Counted from the first letter of the stretch, positions 10,735 to 23,529 are shown. The stretch is DNA of 64,000 bases from Atherinomorus stipes (GCA_023101725.1 JALJCO010008621.1:1967001-2031000); one strand, 5' to 3'. Made by a program: numbers and translations. Notes: a model not told the origin generated them from the sequence alone.

Positions 10735-11240
10735 GCTTTGTAGGCTTGCCAATAGATACATAAGCTTTCCAGCAGGTCCGGGGTCTGCCTCCTGGTTGTA
10801 CATGTCCAAAATACACACTCCAGGAGGAATCTTGATCAGATGTTTCTATGCTCAAGCTGTCCCTGGTGAAGGAGCAATGACTCTGACCACAACTTTGATC
10901 ACTGGGCTCCTCACTCTATGAGGCCAGTGACCCTTCAAGGGAAGTTCATTTACACCACTTGTGTTCAAAAGTTCATTCTTTCGGTCATTGCCCACAGCTT
11001 GTGACAATAGCTGAGGGTGGAAATAAAGACTGACTAATAGGGAGACAGCTTCACCTTATGGCCTTTGTGCTTGATGAGGCTAATAGGATGACATCATCTG
11101 CAAAGATCAAAGATGCAATCCAAATCAACCAAACTGGAAACTACTTGATCCCTTGGCTGAGCTTCGAGATGATGTTTATGAAAGTTATAAGTAGAATCAA
11201 AGATAAAGGTCAGCTCTGACAGAGTTCAATACCCCTTAGA
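10735..11240 (-). pseudogene. RTE/Rex3-type reverse transcriptase remnant
   Basis: On the minus strand, translation in shifting frames shows parts of a non-LTR reverse transcriptase. Near 11082-11116 it reads SLIFADDVILLAS, containing the catalytic FADD box (codons at 11093-11104). It is preceded by a KLSQGI-like segment. Further on (about 11005-10880) come recognisable pieces of the domain after the palm, for example VTERMNF-like and EMNFP/LKGHWP-like segments, then a region matching the family pattern of a conserved GRPRTCWK-like end near 10760-10790. Frameshifts and stops are frequent, so it is non-functional. The assignment to the RTE/Rex3 group rests on the remembered family pattern. The 5' part is missing, as usual for 5'-truncated insertions. 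Confidence 0.65.
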
Positions 11241-11539
11241 AACAAATCTTGACTGCTTTGTAAACTGAGCTTTCGGTTCAGTTGTACAGGAACCAAATAG
11301 CCCACAGCAAAGGGTCCAAAACCCAAGCTAGCAAACGGATATATTCATTTCAGGTCCAAGCCCCCTGTTTTGCCAATCAGGGTAGAGAATGTGCCGATCT
11401 GGAGCTTTACTGGTCTCGGAACATAAAGGTCCTGCACTAAAAGAATGAGAGCTAGTTGCTCTTTCTTTGTAATTTGTTGTAAAATATTGCACATATTTAA
11501 CCAGTTAATGGTGGCGACTGTCCCTTTTTATGCAGGAGT

Positions 11540-11830
11540 ATTCAGGGAGACTGCATGAAAGACAAAGGCACTAGGCAAGTGGACAAGCTGATGAGAAAGG
11601 TTGGCTCAGTGCTTTACTCACTGAGGACTATAGTGGAGATATGCACACAGAGTAAGGTACAGGCCATCCTAGACAATAACAATCATACCCTCCCCAAAAC
11701 CCTGACAAGACAAAGAAGCAGCCACAGTGGACGGCTCACCTCACTGCATCGCAGACAGAATCGTTCACGAGATCCTTTGTTTCCTCTGCTATCTGACTGT
11801 ACAGTACTCACACACAGCATCCAGTGGCTA
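11540..11830 (+). pseudogene. L2/Rex1-type LINE ORF2 carboxyl-terminal remnant
   Basis: An uninterrupted frame (from about 11555) reads KDKGTRQVDKLMRKVGSVL, then SKVQAILDNNNHTLPKTL and SGRLTSLHRRQNRSRD. This follows the pattern of the tail of L2/Rex1-type ORF2 proteins (a basic linker, a 'HPLH' segment and a 'SGRL…CRTNR…SF' segment). The reverse transcriptase core is absent. The frame runs on to 11887, but similarity fades after about 11830. It is probably a truncated, inactive copy. Confidence 0.6.
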
Positions 11831-13084
11831 ATATCCAAGAACCATTTGTCATTGACTCCATCTTTCTGTCTTACACACATTAGCTGACATCCAAAAGTAT
11901 TAAGATTTGATGCAAAACCCTATTTATATTAATGTTTCACACCCAGATGTAGGCACACACAGTTCAACAGCACATTTTCTTGCCTATAACTAATTAGAAT
12001 TCTCCACATCAGGCTGCTGATTTATCTTTCCCTTTCTCTTTGACTTTAATCTGCAATGGGTTGCTGTTGTCTCTCTGAACAACACAGGGGGGTATTTTAA
12101 GTAACTTGCAATCTTGTCCAGGGTTTCAGCCAAGAGGAGAAAGAGCCTCATCTCATAATGTCTTCTGTAATGTTTCCCCCCTCTTTTTTCCTTATCTCTG
12201 TGAGGGGCTACGATTACATAACTCCGCTCACAGGAACACAGACACAGATGTGACTCAGACTGACATACACACATTTGCAAGAATGCACAAACATGCTCAA
12301 ACATGGGGTTTTGTGCACAACATTTTATCACTTCAGCGGCCATTACACTCTTATAGTGTTCATTATTCTAGAGATTAACTCTGAATTGAACAAATAATCA
12401 GAGCAAAATCACCATATTAAAAATGGAAGACTGACATGGAAACATGATTTTTGTTTCTTTGATTGTGCAGACAAAATCCTATGAATGAAATTTGCTATTT
12501 CTTTTTTAGCAGTTTTGAAATGTTGATCATACTTTTATGTGAAATAATCCTTGAATTAAAAATCATTCCAGATGCAAATAGAAATAGAAAACTTAACAAT
12601 GCTAAAAAGACATTCATTGTATTTATGCATCAAACTGTTCAGGGATTTAGCGACAACAAAATAGCAAGAAAAAGACACCGAAATAGGCAATAAAATAATA
12701 AAAGCCAGAACTTGAGTCCAAAAAGTTAAATTTAGTACAGGAGTTAGGCAGGATTGACAAGAACTGAAAAGCTAAACTTAATTTAGTGGCTATGCAGCTA
12801 AATGAATATGTAACTGACACACTGAAACGGCAGGATTTGTCTGCATTAATCATTAGACTTAATCCACATTCTGGAGTTGATGTCATCCTCTAGAGAGACA
12901 ATTTATTCCTGTGTTGGAGCTGTTGGACTTACTGGAACATCCTAGATTACAAGTGTTCCTGAAAAGTGAATCAATGTACAGTATTTTCAAATCCAGAGGT
13001 CAAGTTCCTATCCATCCTGAATTTCCAGAAAACAGCCCTTTCAAGATGTCAATGGTCTTTGTTGTCCATTGATTTACAACTATG
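11831..13084. other. Non-genic stretch, nothing recognised
   Basis: No repeat or gene recognised on either strand. Short open frames only. Confidence 0.5.
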
Positions 13085-13345
13085 ACTGCTTAAACCAGTG
13101 AAGGGTTGCAAGGGAGCTGGGACCTATCTCAACTTCTAGCAAGCATAAGATGGGTGCACCCTGGACCTGGACCAGTCCATCACAGTCGCCAACACAGATG
13201 AGACAAGCAAGCACACAAACATGTGCAATAACCTATTAATTAACCCAAAATGCATGTTTCTGGACAGTGGAAGGAAGCTGGACTACTGGAGGAGAACTCA
13301 CATCCTCATGGGGAGAGTGTGCATCTCCACAAAGAAAGGCTCCAG
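13085..13345 (+). repeat. Old copy of a widespread vertebrate dispersed repeat
   Basis: Ordered blocks gtgaagggttgcaagggagc, caccctggacctgg, accagtccatcacagt, taattaaccc, gcatgtttctggacagtgga and ggagagtgtgcatctccaca match the order and spacing of a very common fish repeat whose younger copy lies at 62694-62959. The divergence is high, so this is an ancient insertion. No coding capacity. Confidence 0.65.
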
Positions 13346-16005
13346 GGAAGGTTTTAAATCAGGAGCCTTTTTATTCCTGATTCCCACTATGATGCAGTGT
13401 GTGACATCTGCTATAATTATCTATTACAAATGTAATAGTTTCCTTAACTGTTGAGGAGTTGTTTGGAGTGACAAAGTGTAAATCATACTTCATATATACT
13501 TAATATGAGTAAGCATACTTATACTTTATGTATTCCAGTACTAGTACTTAGTTAGCTGTCTTACTAATACATTGTGCAGATTTCTTGGTATCACCAGTAT
13601 GAATGTATGAGCAGGTGTACCTTGCATTGTACTGAATGAAAGTGTCTTTGCCTAATATTTTTATTTGTTTGTTTGTTTGTTTGTTTTTTTCCAGAGAGAC
13701 AAACATGTAAATTACTAGTCAGAATTTAAAAGTCAACGAAAGTTACTGAGTGTCATGCTTTTCTAAGCAGATAAATGAATAAATAATGGCCAAAGGTCAG
13801 GTGTTTTTTTTCTGAGCTGGAAAGGGTACTTATACCTTGTGTGTCCTTGAGGTGCTTTAGCTCATTATGTTGTAATCATCTGCATCGTTTTAAATCCTAC
13901 GGGACTGACTGCAGTACATATAAAGTACAGTTATTGTGCTAGATTTAGTTAGGCACTGAATTAATTGAATGTATGTTAAATTGAATGTGTTGGATTTTGA
14001 CCTGCAGGAAAATCAGTCTGCCCATGCATCATTGTGTTGTGCTGAAATTTGCATGCGTGGTCATGAATGGTAAATTACGGATTATGCATTAACAAATAGT
14101 CATCAGCTGAAATTCCCTTTTAGACATCCTTTGCCCTTTAAAAATGCGAGAATGCCATGAATGATGTCCCTGTGATTTTGTTTGGACAAAGGAGGCCCTC
14201 TTACACTGAAGAAAAATTGCAGGTTGTTGGGCCAAGACAGATGGGTTGGCATGGATTTCAGAGATGACAATTTTATCAATATGGATTTTGTTTAGTTGCT
14301 CTATTGACAAGAGTTATTACTCAGAAGCTACAGTAAGAAAAATATTCAGTCACCAAGACATATATTTAGAAAACACAGAAAAAGTTCTATAACCCACCAT
14401 GTTATCACCTGTGTGTAATCACATGTGTTTTCTACCAAAGAGGAAATCTGATTGTATAGAAGCAGAATTAAGACATTTGATGGCTTGGGATATCAGAGGA
14501 AATGTACTACTCACTCATGTTACATATAACCAAACACACAAAATAACCACCCAGTGTGAGTTTCTTGATCTTGTAACAATGAGGAAAGCCAAACAATTTC
14601 ATTGAGACACATTTTTACTGACTCAAAAGCCTCAGTATTCATCCATGATTGGAGTCATTAAGCAACATGCCTATCACTGTCAGTCATGACAGAGGACTCA
14701 TCATTTTCTTCCTATATGACAAATGAGACCATTAGTGGCATAATTTACCATCTAGCATCAATATGTATACTTGAAGTCTCACTGGTTATTAGCTTCATCG
14801 GAGCTGCCAACTTTTGTGCTAATGACACAACATATGTGGCTGCCATAGGCTGAAGCCTTTTTTATATATATATGTATATATACTGTATTTTGTAGAATGA
14901 TAAGGAAATGAGTACAACCGTGCGACCACTAAAGTGACTCAGCAACATTTCTGTTTATGATTCCCCGTTTTACATTTGTCTTGAATTCCCATTCCACATC
15001 CCTTTTCATGTTTTCCCTTCACATCTGTTTTTTCTTTAAGATTTTGTGGACTGTAGTGGTCTTTATTGTACAATAAGTGGATATGAAAGGGGGGGACATA
15101 CTGTAAAGGGCCCCTGGCTGGGATCCGTCCTGGACTGGATGCATCATCAGTATCGGAAAACCGAGGCGAGCTGAATCCCAGCCCCACACAAGCGCTTAAC
15201 TACAACAAAACGAGGCTTTTTTTTTTGTTGTTGTATTTTAAGCTCCTAAACATTTTGTGGTGGTTTAAAAGTGAGTCCTCATTGTTCTGGTAGAACGGTG
15301 GTAAGCTAGCTTCATCCTCCTTAATGTGCTTTGACTTTATGTTCCAGCTGAGTGAAATGCTGTCAGGCTGCTCTGGTCTGTTGCTTATGTTTAAAGTCCA
15401 GCAGAGACAAACCATGTAGTCTGGAGACACAGGAGAGATGATTCCCCCTCAGCCAAAGCTGCAGCTACAGTATAGCTTAACCTCCTTCACTTTACAGAGT
15501 CGTGGGAAAGCATACACAGCATTCTGCTTACAACCAGAGGAGCTGTGGAAGGGAGCTTCAGTATTTACTGCTACAGCTTGCAGCAAATACGTAAATGGTC
15601 TTTCGTGGCTAACCTTTCCTGCTCCAATCACATGTTTTAAACCCACAACAAAATCAAGGGTCAATTGTAGAAAAATATTTGAAATCATCAAAAATTTTGT
15701 TTATATTGATATCTCATTACTTTACTAAAGTAACTCTTAACTCTCCTGCCCCAAACAAAAATTAAAAATGGTAGTCAGCGAAGTGTGCAACTTCTCAGAT
15801 AGTTGTGGACATCCTTAATCTGGATAGAGCTTTTTCAGCCTGGATGTACTGTTGTGGATCCTGTGTAGTATTATTGAATTAAGCCAAGTGTGGGAAGTCT
15901 GCCGTTCATTCTCTCTTTTGATCTGAATTGTGACAAAAGTCAATTCACAGGGATGAAAAAGTAAAAGCCCTGAAAGAAAGATACATAATCCTTGAATGAT
16001 TATTG
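13346..16005. other. Non-genic stretch with small simple repeats
   Basis: A (gttt) array lies near 13662-13688 and a (ta)-rich run near 14861-14883. No gene or known element recognised. Short open frames only. Confidence 0.5.
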
Positions 16006-16350
16006 ATATGGTTGATGGAGTTGATTGTTCAGAAAAGAATACTGCACAAGCTGCTGAAAATGATGTCGGATTCTTCCCATCCTCTCCACGACACGGTGAA
16101 GAGTGTGTTCAGTGGGAGGCTGCGTCAGGTTCGCTTTAGGACGGAGAGGTACAGATATTCATGCGTGCCAGCAGCATCACCCTGAAGAACAAGACTGACT
16201 GATTAATTATTATCATTATTATGCTGTTGTTTTCTTTACATATATGTATTGTTATATTGTTTAAGGAGAGAGGAGAGAGAGAGAGAGAGAGCTATTACAA
16301 TTTTGAATTTCCCTTTTGGAATAAAGTATTTTTCATTTCATTTCATATTT
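16006..16350 (+). mobile_element. L2/Rex1-type LINE 3' end: ORF2 tail, 3' UTR and tail repeat
   Basis: A frame at 16006-16185 reads QKRILHKLLKMMSDSSHPLH, then SVFSGRLRQVRFRTERYRYS and ends at a stop. The SSHPLH and SGRL…RTERY segments are those of the L2/Rex1 ORF2 carboxyl end. It is followed by a short untranslated part containing a (ga) run at 16266-16291, then gaatttcccttttggaataa, agtattt and (catttc/atttcat) tail units, the usual 3' terminus of this LINE group. The 5' part is absent. Confidence 0.8.
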
Positions 16351-17360
16351 CTTATGTCAAAAAAGGGAAGTCTCTAAGTCACCACTATTGAAAAAAGAAA
16401 GATAAAAACATCTAAATTGATTAAACAGGCTTTATTTTGAAAGCTGAGCATCAGGTCTTTTCCACATTTTAGCACTCACTCTGGTCCATAAACTCCACAA
16501 TGTCAACCAAAGATACAGTTTAATTGCTTAAGTTGCCTCAGGCGTATACTGTATGTATGTAAATTTGACACAACAGTTACTCTTGCCTGCAAAGGCACTG
16601 CTCCTGAACTATCTGAAACATCCTGTATGTGGTTTGGGCTTTTACTTGTCCATATAGGCTACACATGAAAAACATTTGCATGAAGACTGCCTTGTGGTTA
16701 GTTTGGAATATCCCAAACTAATAAGGAACGGCTGCCTAACACTCAACCACTTTCAGCCTATCAGAGCACTCTGCATATAGGGAAGAGGTAAGAAGAAGGA
16801 TTTCTGATAGTGGGGGCAAGAGGAGCTGCAGCTATGTACAGTGAAAGATGATTAATTAAACATTAGAGTGAGTAACTTACCCTGATAAACAGTCTGGGCT
16901 GTCTGGGATAAATTTACGGTCTGTGTGCAAACACTGGACAACACATAAATTTTCTACAATCCAAAGCAGTAGTGAGACATGCATAAAGAAGGTGGTAGCT
17001 CGGATGTAATATCAATAACTCTTTAGTTAACTAAGAAGTGTAGATCTAACGTTTCAGGTTGCTAGGTGTAATATATTTTCTGAATTAGTTTTTTTTTTCA
17101 CATCAGTCAGTTTACAGTAGATGCCAAAGGAGTGGTTATTAAAGTAACATGCTTATTCTGCAACAATTAAGACTCAGTGACAGATAGCTCATGGTGGTCT
17201 GTCCACATAGATTCAGTCTGTTTATTCTGTACTGTTTTGAGTAATCCTACAAATAGTTCGTATGAAGAATGAAAATGGTATACAGTCGCTATGTAAAAAT
17301 AAGGAATAAGTCATTTTTTAGCACGTCTCAAAATCTCATGCTGTAAAAACTCTTCTGTTG
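16351..17360. other. Non-genic stretch, nothing recognised
   Basis: No repeat or gene recognised. Confidence 0.5.
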
Positions 17361-17774
17361 AGCCCCATGAAATCCGCATTTATTTTTTCTAAAATTTCAT
17401 TTAAATTTTTTCTCATTTTCGTTTTTCTGTTTTTAAAATTTGAGAATTCCGTTTTCATTTCACTCAAATTAAACACCAATCTAGAGTATAAAACAATTAA
17501 ATATAGCCAATGTATAAGTTACTAAGTAAAACTTGACTGCTTTCACACTTTTAAACATACAGTATTTAAGGCAAAAACATGCACTACGCAGCTTTAGTAA
17601 CACCTTTGGAGCATTTTACCAAGCGAAGCTTTCTTTTTTTATTTGGAATAAAAAACACATTTATGGAAATTGTCGCTCATTTCCCTGACTTTCTGCCATT
17701 ATAATGAATTCTATTTTAAATGTTCAATTTCATGATTCAGTTTGTGGTTCCGTAATTGTGGATTTCATGGGGCT
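17361..17774. mobile_element. 414-bp nonautonomous TIR element (agccccatgaaatcc ends)
   Basis: The left end agccccatgaaatccgca and the right end tgtggatttcatggggct are inverted repeats matching at 17 of 18 positions. The interior is AT-rich and noncoding. No clear target duplication was found, so the superfamily is left open, although hAT-like is plausible. Confidence 0.7.
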
Positions 17775-18185
17775 GTACTTGGGGAGCCTTCTTGAGTTGT
17801 TTATCTGTTGTTGCTTCCACAACGGGTAAAGGACTTGCTTCGAATCCAATTTTCTTACACAAGTACCTGGTGAGGATTTTGCTTGTCTGGTAGTCAGGAC
17901 ATCTCAGTTGCTCAGTGCCACATCACCTTGGTTGTCTCAGCAGCAGAACCGTTTTTTTTCTTTTCTTTTCTTTTTTAACATGCCACTGGATCCATATTTC
18001 AGATGTGCTTGCTCAGTGATTACAAAAAAGTTAAAGGATCTAGAGGCAGGATTAAGAAATGAGATTTGCAAGTGACGCGACTGGCGCTGCGGGTAACTGC
18101 AGCCACCAGCCAAGCTGGCACAGGAGCCGGCACACAAACTGATGCTATAACGTTATTGACTACGTTATTTACTACGCTGACAAAG
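17775..18185. other. Non-genic stretch, nothing recognised
   Basis: A T/C-rich run occurs at about 17952-17977. No gene or element recognised. Confidence 0.45.
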
Positions 18186-18763
18186 GCCATGTCTGAAACC
18201 GCACACTTGAGCATTCACACACTCTTTTTGAGTGTGTAGTGGGTTCATGCTGGCGAAAATTTAGCGCACAGAAAGTACCAGGATTCTGCCCTAATAACGG
18301 CCAAAAATGAAGTGCAAAACGAAGCACACTACTCGCACTAAACGGACGCCATCTTGCTGACGTAATGGAAGAGAAGGGACTTTCGAACTGTTTTCACAGC
18401 TGAATAATGTCAGTGAATGAAGCGGTGGTGACCCCTTGTGCATATTGCGGTATTGTACTGATTTAAGTTGCGTTTATGAAATGATTCAGACATTACTACT
18501 AACGTATATTGTGGCATGCTACCAAGCGGTTCACTCCCTGATGACAGTTATGATCTGGTCATTTGTTTGAGGCCGTGGTTATACCGGCCCAGTAGAGTTA
18601 GCTCATATTAGCGGGCAATGCTAGTTCGTCATTTCCTGTAAGTGCAGTGCTCTGTTTGGGTCAGCATTTAGCGACAATAGTGTGTACTACAGAAGAAGTA
18701 CACAGTGCACACTACGCACTGATTTCCATTGCACTCGGGCAAGTGTGCAGTTTGAGACACGGC
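18186..18763. mobile_element. 578-bp nonautonomous TIR element (gtctgaaaccgcacacttg ends)
   Basis: The left end gccatgtctgaaaccgcaca continues as cttgagc. The right end (gggcaagtgtgcag, tttgagacacggc) is its reverse complement with a few mismatches over about 27 bp. Subterminal motifs such as gtgtgtac and tagtgcgag-like blocks recur near both ends. No transposase. The superfamily is uncertain because no target duplication is clear. Confidence 0.7.
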
Positions 18764-18854
18764 TAAAGTCTTTTTCTTCATAGTGACACTTTTTAGTGGT
18801 CTTTCAGAAGATCTGGATGATTTGGTGATGGCAGAAGAATCCATAACTATCCCT

Positions 18855-18990
18855 CAGGGGTGTCAAAGTGGTTCCAGAAAGGGCCGTGTGGCTGCTGGTT
18901 TTCTTTCCAACCAAGCAGCAGCACACCAGACTCCACTCAACTCATCAAGTCACCAGGTTTAAACTGGACTTCTTCTTTTGGCCATGCAGT
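18855..18990. repeat. Dispersed repeat fragment (ggggtgtcaaagtggttcc)
   Basis: The start caggggtgtcaaagtggttc and the segment ccaaccaagcagcagcacac resemble a common teleost repeat related to those at 6614 and 62325 by its 'ggggtgtc…' terminus. It is truncated on the right and followed by a T-rich run at 19028-19059. Confidence 0.5.
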
Positions 18991-19194
18991 TTAACAGGCG
19001 GGAGTTTAGGGTTAGTTTTTAGGATTGCTTTTTTTTTCTTTCTTTTTTTTTTTTTTTAGGAAAGACCATGGAATGTTGGTTGTGGGTTTCTGTGCAGAAG
19101 CATCAGTTGACTGTGTAAGTGTATCCATGTTTTTTCTCTTCTTCATCCATTTACTCTTTTCTCTCTGTTCCACTGCTTATCATTTCTTCTCTTA

Positions 19195-19405
19195 ATTGTC
19201 ATTTCCCTCTTGTCAAGCCCAACAATACAATGTAACATGTAGTGATAAACAAATATTTAATTAAAGAAATACAATGAATGAACTCAGAATATCAAGAGGA
19301 GCCTTATATTCATAAAGCTCCCCTTGGCAAAGCAAATCTGCTCCACACAACAAAGCAGCGAGATTGTCGTTCTGCTTGCTATGATGCTGGACCGGACAGT
19401 GTAGA
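19195..19405 (+). repeat. Unnamed dispersed repeat family, copy 1 of 3
   Basis: Shared with 25195-25375 (inverted) and 30310-30475 (direct). Common blocks include cataaagctccccttggcaa followed by agcaaat, then cagcgag-like spacing and attctgcttgctatgatgct-type sequence; the upstream gtaacatgtagtgataaaca block is shared with the inverted copy. Divergence is considerable. No coding features. See findings. Confidence 0.65.
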
Positions 19406-20175
19406 AATAAATGTAAAATAATACATAATCAACCATCCTCAAATAAGTTTCAAAGGAGGTAAAAAAAGAAGAACTTTTTATTCAAGCCTTCAGGGAACAA
19501 CAGTGCATGATAAACCATTACTGTATACTGTACATCATGCCATCCATGATGATGTCATACAAGTCGGCATGAATAATATAGCTTTATACGCTACATTGAA
19601 AAAAAGCAGCTCTGCTCAGCTGTATTCAGAAATATACAATGAAAGCAGGATGCTATTTAGTATTCTTTATCAGCACTTGCAGAGATTGCTGGCAAGTTCT
19701 CTGGGCACGTCTCTTCCCAGCTGGACAGAGACAGCGGACATGTGTTTTTTGTTCTAGCTGCCATTGAGATGAACTGATGTCTGGTTCGTTGTGAAAGATT
19801 AGATGATTATCCAGCCTGTTATCAGAAAAGGGGGCAAAAGTCAGCATCTTGTGATGGTATAGGGGTGCATCAGTATCCATCCTGTGTGTGATGGCAAGCC
19901 ACACATGGTAATATTTACACCTCACCATTAATACAGTTTATTTTCTTTTGCAGTCACGAGTCTACAAATATATGCATAGCCTACAGTACATCTCATACAT
20001 TATATTAAGTTTCCATATTTTCAGATTCTACCAGGGTATTCAGTTTAAATTATGTTTGTACGAACATTTGTTTCCTTTCTTTGAGTTATCTGGAGATTTT
20101 TCCTGGTGCAGCAAAGGCGTGGATTCAGTAGGCTGCCAGCCTGATTGGACTGCACCACAGCATGCTGTGTCATGA
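19406..20175. other. Non-genic stretch, nothing recognised
   Basis: No repeat or gene recognised. Short open frames only. Confidence 0.5.
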
Positions 20176-20193
20176 GGGGGGGGGGGGGGGGGG
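20176..20193. repeat. Homopolymer run of 18 G
   Basis: Eighteen consecutive G residues. The length should be treated as uncertain, since such runs are error-prone in sequencing. Confidence 0.85.
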
Positions 20194-20691
20194 TCTGGGG
20201 ATTTATATTGAGTTTGGTTAGTTAAAACTGTAGTAGCCATTTTATTTCCCCCTTTTGTGTTAATTTTTAGTTTGGCTTAACTGATACTTAAGTTCCTCTG
20301 TTTGATTGTTTGGGAGGTCAGTTTGTTTGTTATGCGCATTCGTTTGTTTGAGTTCTGTCAGTTCTGATTTTGGAGTCTAATTATATTTAGTTGGCCTCTT
20401 TTACCATTTGTGTCTAGTTGAATTCATTTGTTTACCATTTTTGATTTTGGGGGGCAAATAAAGGAAGCCCAGTTTGGACAAAATCTCCCGTGTCCTGCTG
20501 CCTTACTGCATGGTCCCTCACTCTGTGAATGACCTGATGTGGGTATTGGCTTTTTGGAGAGACAAATGCTAACATCAAATAAACTACTTTTCAGGGCTTA
20601 TTTGAGCATATTTGCATAATTTATTATTTATTGAGCTTCAGCTATATTTGATTTAACTTGTTTTGCATAACAGGTGAGTGTGCTCACCTAT
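20194..20691. other. Possible retroelement 3' end or LTR remnant
   Basis: A T-rich segment with repeated gtttgtttg/agtt motifs ends in ggggggcaaataaaggaagc (polyadenylation-like AATAAA at about 20457-20462), then ctcccgtgtcctgctgcctt. This is reminiscent of the end of an LTR or a retroelement 3' UTR, but no matching second LTR was found. Low confidence. Confidence 0.25.
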
Positions 20692-20775
20692 CCTGCCTGT
20701 GGTCCAAATCTGTCTCCTACTGAAAATGTATGGAGCATCTTAAAAACAAGAGACAAAAACGAGATGACGATTATA
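20692..20775 (+). pseudogene. Tc1-like transposase fragment (third catalytic region)
   Basis: In one frame the sequence reads PACGPNLSPTENVWSILK, which matches the Tc1-like pattern SPDLNPIENLW…LK around the last acidic residue of the DDE catalytic triad. The usual aspartate of the 'SPD' box has become N here. Flanking transposase sequence and TIRs were not recognised. An isolated decayed fragment. Confidence 0.55.
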
Positions 20776-21928
20776 TACCTTGTACTACCTGATAAAATAG
20801 AGGCAGATTCCTCATGCTGAAGTCCAACATTTACCAGATGATAAAAAATCGTATTTGGAATGAAAGGTGGTGTTTAATAATGGTATAATGCCTCAATTGT
20901 GACTTTTTTGAGTGTGGTACTGCCGTCACATTTTACACTCTATACAATTTATGCAGTATTTTCTAGTTAAGGTGGTCAGTGAGTGCAGTTCAAAATAATT
21001 TCTTTGGATTTTGTTAAAATACTGTAAGTTTCACACTGCAACATTTTTGCGCCAGTTCAGAAAATACTCCCATTTTGTTGCATTTTGTTGGTGGCAGTCA
21101 TATTTGAGCTTTAAAATCAATTTAGCTATTCAGCATTAAAAACTGGATTTTATTGTGATTTGTGTGAATGAAATGGATGGATAATATTAAACTGACAGTA
21201 AATAGTTAATCTTTTACAATTTTGTGCAATATTTATTGATAAATTCATGAGCACAGCATAGACAAAATATGATATAAATAAAGTTATGTGTTTGGATGTG
21301 TGTTCAAGTTTTTCAATTAACATAGAAATCAACATGTGAATTACGTTCTGACCCCCCCCCAAAAAAAAAAAAAAATATATATATTTTGCCATTTTGGTAA
21401 TAATAGTGATAATGCAGATATCTGGCAAACATTATCAATGATCAGCATTAGATCCAAATTGTGTCTGAAATAAATCAGTTATTGTCTGCACTATTCAGAC
21501 CTGTCACAGTTATTTCCCATTTAGGCACAGATGTGTAAACTGTCCGCAATTATTTTGGATAATCTTTATAAAAAGCTGGCGCATTCTTCTCTTATCACAA
21601 ATCAAATGTATCAGATTTTACATGAAAAACAGGCCAACACCAGATACTTTGGTAAAAATGCATTTCTGACTGAGCTAAAGTTTGTTGCTGTCAATCTTGA
21701 TGTTCACTACAGCGACAGTGCCCTGAAATGATGCGGAAAGCTTAAAATGTGTTGATGTGACATGCAATATGCCCTTGAAAGTGACATACTGTGACTTCAA
21801 AGCACTTTTTATTTTTTGTGTGATAAAAAAACAACATCTCTGTGAAATAATCCAAAAATTTAACACGTCAGCACTTACACTGGTTCTGTCTCATGCTAAC
21901 CATAGAAAAACAGAAGTAATCATGTCAT
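20776..21928. other. Non-genic stretch with C/A homopolymers
   Basis: A run of nine C followed by about 15 A lies at 21352-21375, followed by a short (ta) run. Nothing else recognised. Confidence 0.45.
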
Positions 21929-22497
21929 TAGGTGCTTTTGGACTGTAGGAACCTTTTGAGTTCCTATAACCTTTTCGGGAACCAGGCCGTTTTTTTGCGC
22001 ATTCGGACTTCAGCAAAAGGTAAACAAGGGAATGGAAGGGAAAGCTGGTGAGTTAGCTTGAATAAAAGAGATGGAAAAGCCAAATACAGTTGCAAATTGT
22101 GTCAGCACAATCAGCGCCACTTTAGTGAACGAACCCCGGTCCATCCACTAAAGTGTCCGGGCATACTTCAACGAAACGTAAACAAGACATTAGGGCAGCG
22201 TTCCAACGGGGGGCTGTTCCGTTAAATGATACAAATGACCGTGATGAGGGAAAGCTGGTAAGTTAGCTTTTCTAATAGCTTTGAATAAAAAAGATGAGAA
22301 ACCTCAGTTTTGTATTAGATTTACTGGGGCATAAATTTGTCACTGTTGCAACGATTGTGTCACTCATGGTCCCTAACGAGGTCCTCCCTCATGTGCAAAC
22401 GCACACCGAAGGCGAAGGGTAGTTCTTATAACTAAACTCGGGAGGCGTAGTTATAGGAACAGCGTTTTTAGAACCTCTCTGTCCGAATGCGCCTAAT
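21929..22497. mobile_element. About 570-bp TIR element with internal duplication
   Basis: The left end cattaggtgcttttggact and the right end gtccgaatgcgcctaatg are imperfect inverted repeats. Inside, a block beginning gggaaagctggt (22037 and 22247) recurs with agttagctt and a gaataaaa…agatg tail; the second copy has about 10 extra bases. A 10-bp inverted repeat (cactttagtg at 22118-22127, cactaaagtg at 22146-22155) lies between the two. No coding capacity. The superfamily is unresolved. Confidence 0.65.
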
Positions 22498-23529
22498 GCC
22501 ACATGGTCAAGAGGGGAAATGGTGCTTTATTTATTTGCCCGTAATATATTCTGTTTATTAATTCTATAGCTTTTTTCATTGTTTACTTAGCTTGTTTGCT
22601 CTTTTCATTTATTTGCATGTGTTGCATGTTGTGGTTGAAGCACTGTTTTGCACAGAATGATCTGCAACCATTTTGTTTGGTTAGCTGGTGTTGGTAAAAA
22701 TGCCCCAAACTAATGTATAAGAGAAAACATGAAGAAATAAAAGAGGTGAGAAGATGGACCTCGTCTCTAATTGAATTGCATGGCTGTTGTTTTCTGCCCT
22801 TAATGATGTTATTTGGAGGACCCCTTAGGCTACTGTTTAATGGCACCTTAGTGGAGAAGTGCCACCCATTGTTATCTGAAGGCACTTAACTTTCAATTTT
22901 CTAGTGACTGCCCCTTGATGAGGTTTTACTGACATTAACTTCATTGATTTAGTTGAAGAGTCAAACAACACAACATTGCTGTGGACACATTGTGGTTTTA
23001 ATATTGAAATGGAGAGCTCAACTGTGGGGATTTGTCAGATTTAAAGCCAAAAGTGTGGTGGTCAGAGGCATGGGTACCACTGGTCTGAACCACAGGACCA
23101 CCATCTCATTCACTTCTTCTTTATTAGGACCCACTCCTACAGTATCAAGTTGGCTCTGTACAATACTGTAGTCTTGTGGCATTAAATGAACAAAGAGGAA
23201 CTTAATTAACCACAATTACTTCTATGACAGTCAATAATAACCCTGAATTTCATTAGTGTGATTGCTCCTCCAGCATGCCTGCGTTGTCTAACAAACAAAA
23301 ACTGTTTTGTGGGTGTGTGAGATGAAATTTGCATAACCTAAAATACATTATGAAAAGGTTATTGTTAGGTATTATGCTCATCCTTCATAATTAGTAAAAA
23401 TTGGAGTGCCTGTTGTTGACCATCTGACAAATCCCTGATCACTGTGAAAAGAGCAGCATATGAGCAATTACCATGCAAACATAACTAAAAGAGTGCCTCT
23501 CCACTTTTATGAACTTATCTTGCACCTTT
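22498..23529. other. Non-genic stretch, nothing recognised
   Basis: No repeat or gene recognised. The part at 23170-23470 is AT-rich with homeodomain- and POU-like words such as taattaacc and tttgcataac, which on their own prove nothing. Confidence 0.45.

Noticed and set aside
22953..23215. Opposing 65-72-codon frames as a possible small gene
   Set aside because: No domain, and frames of this size are expected by chance at this composition.
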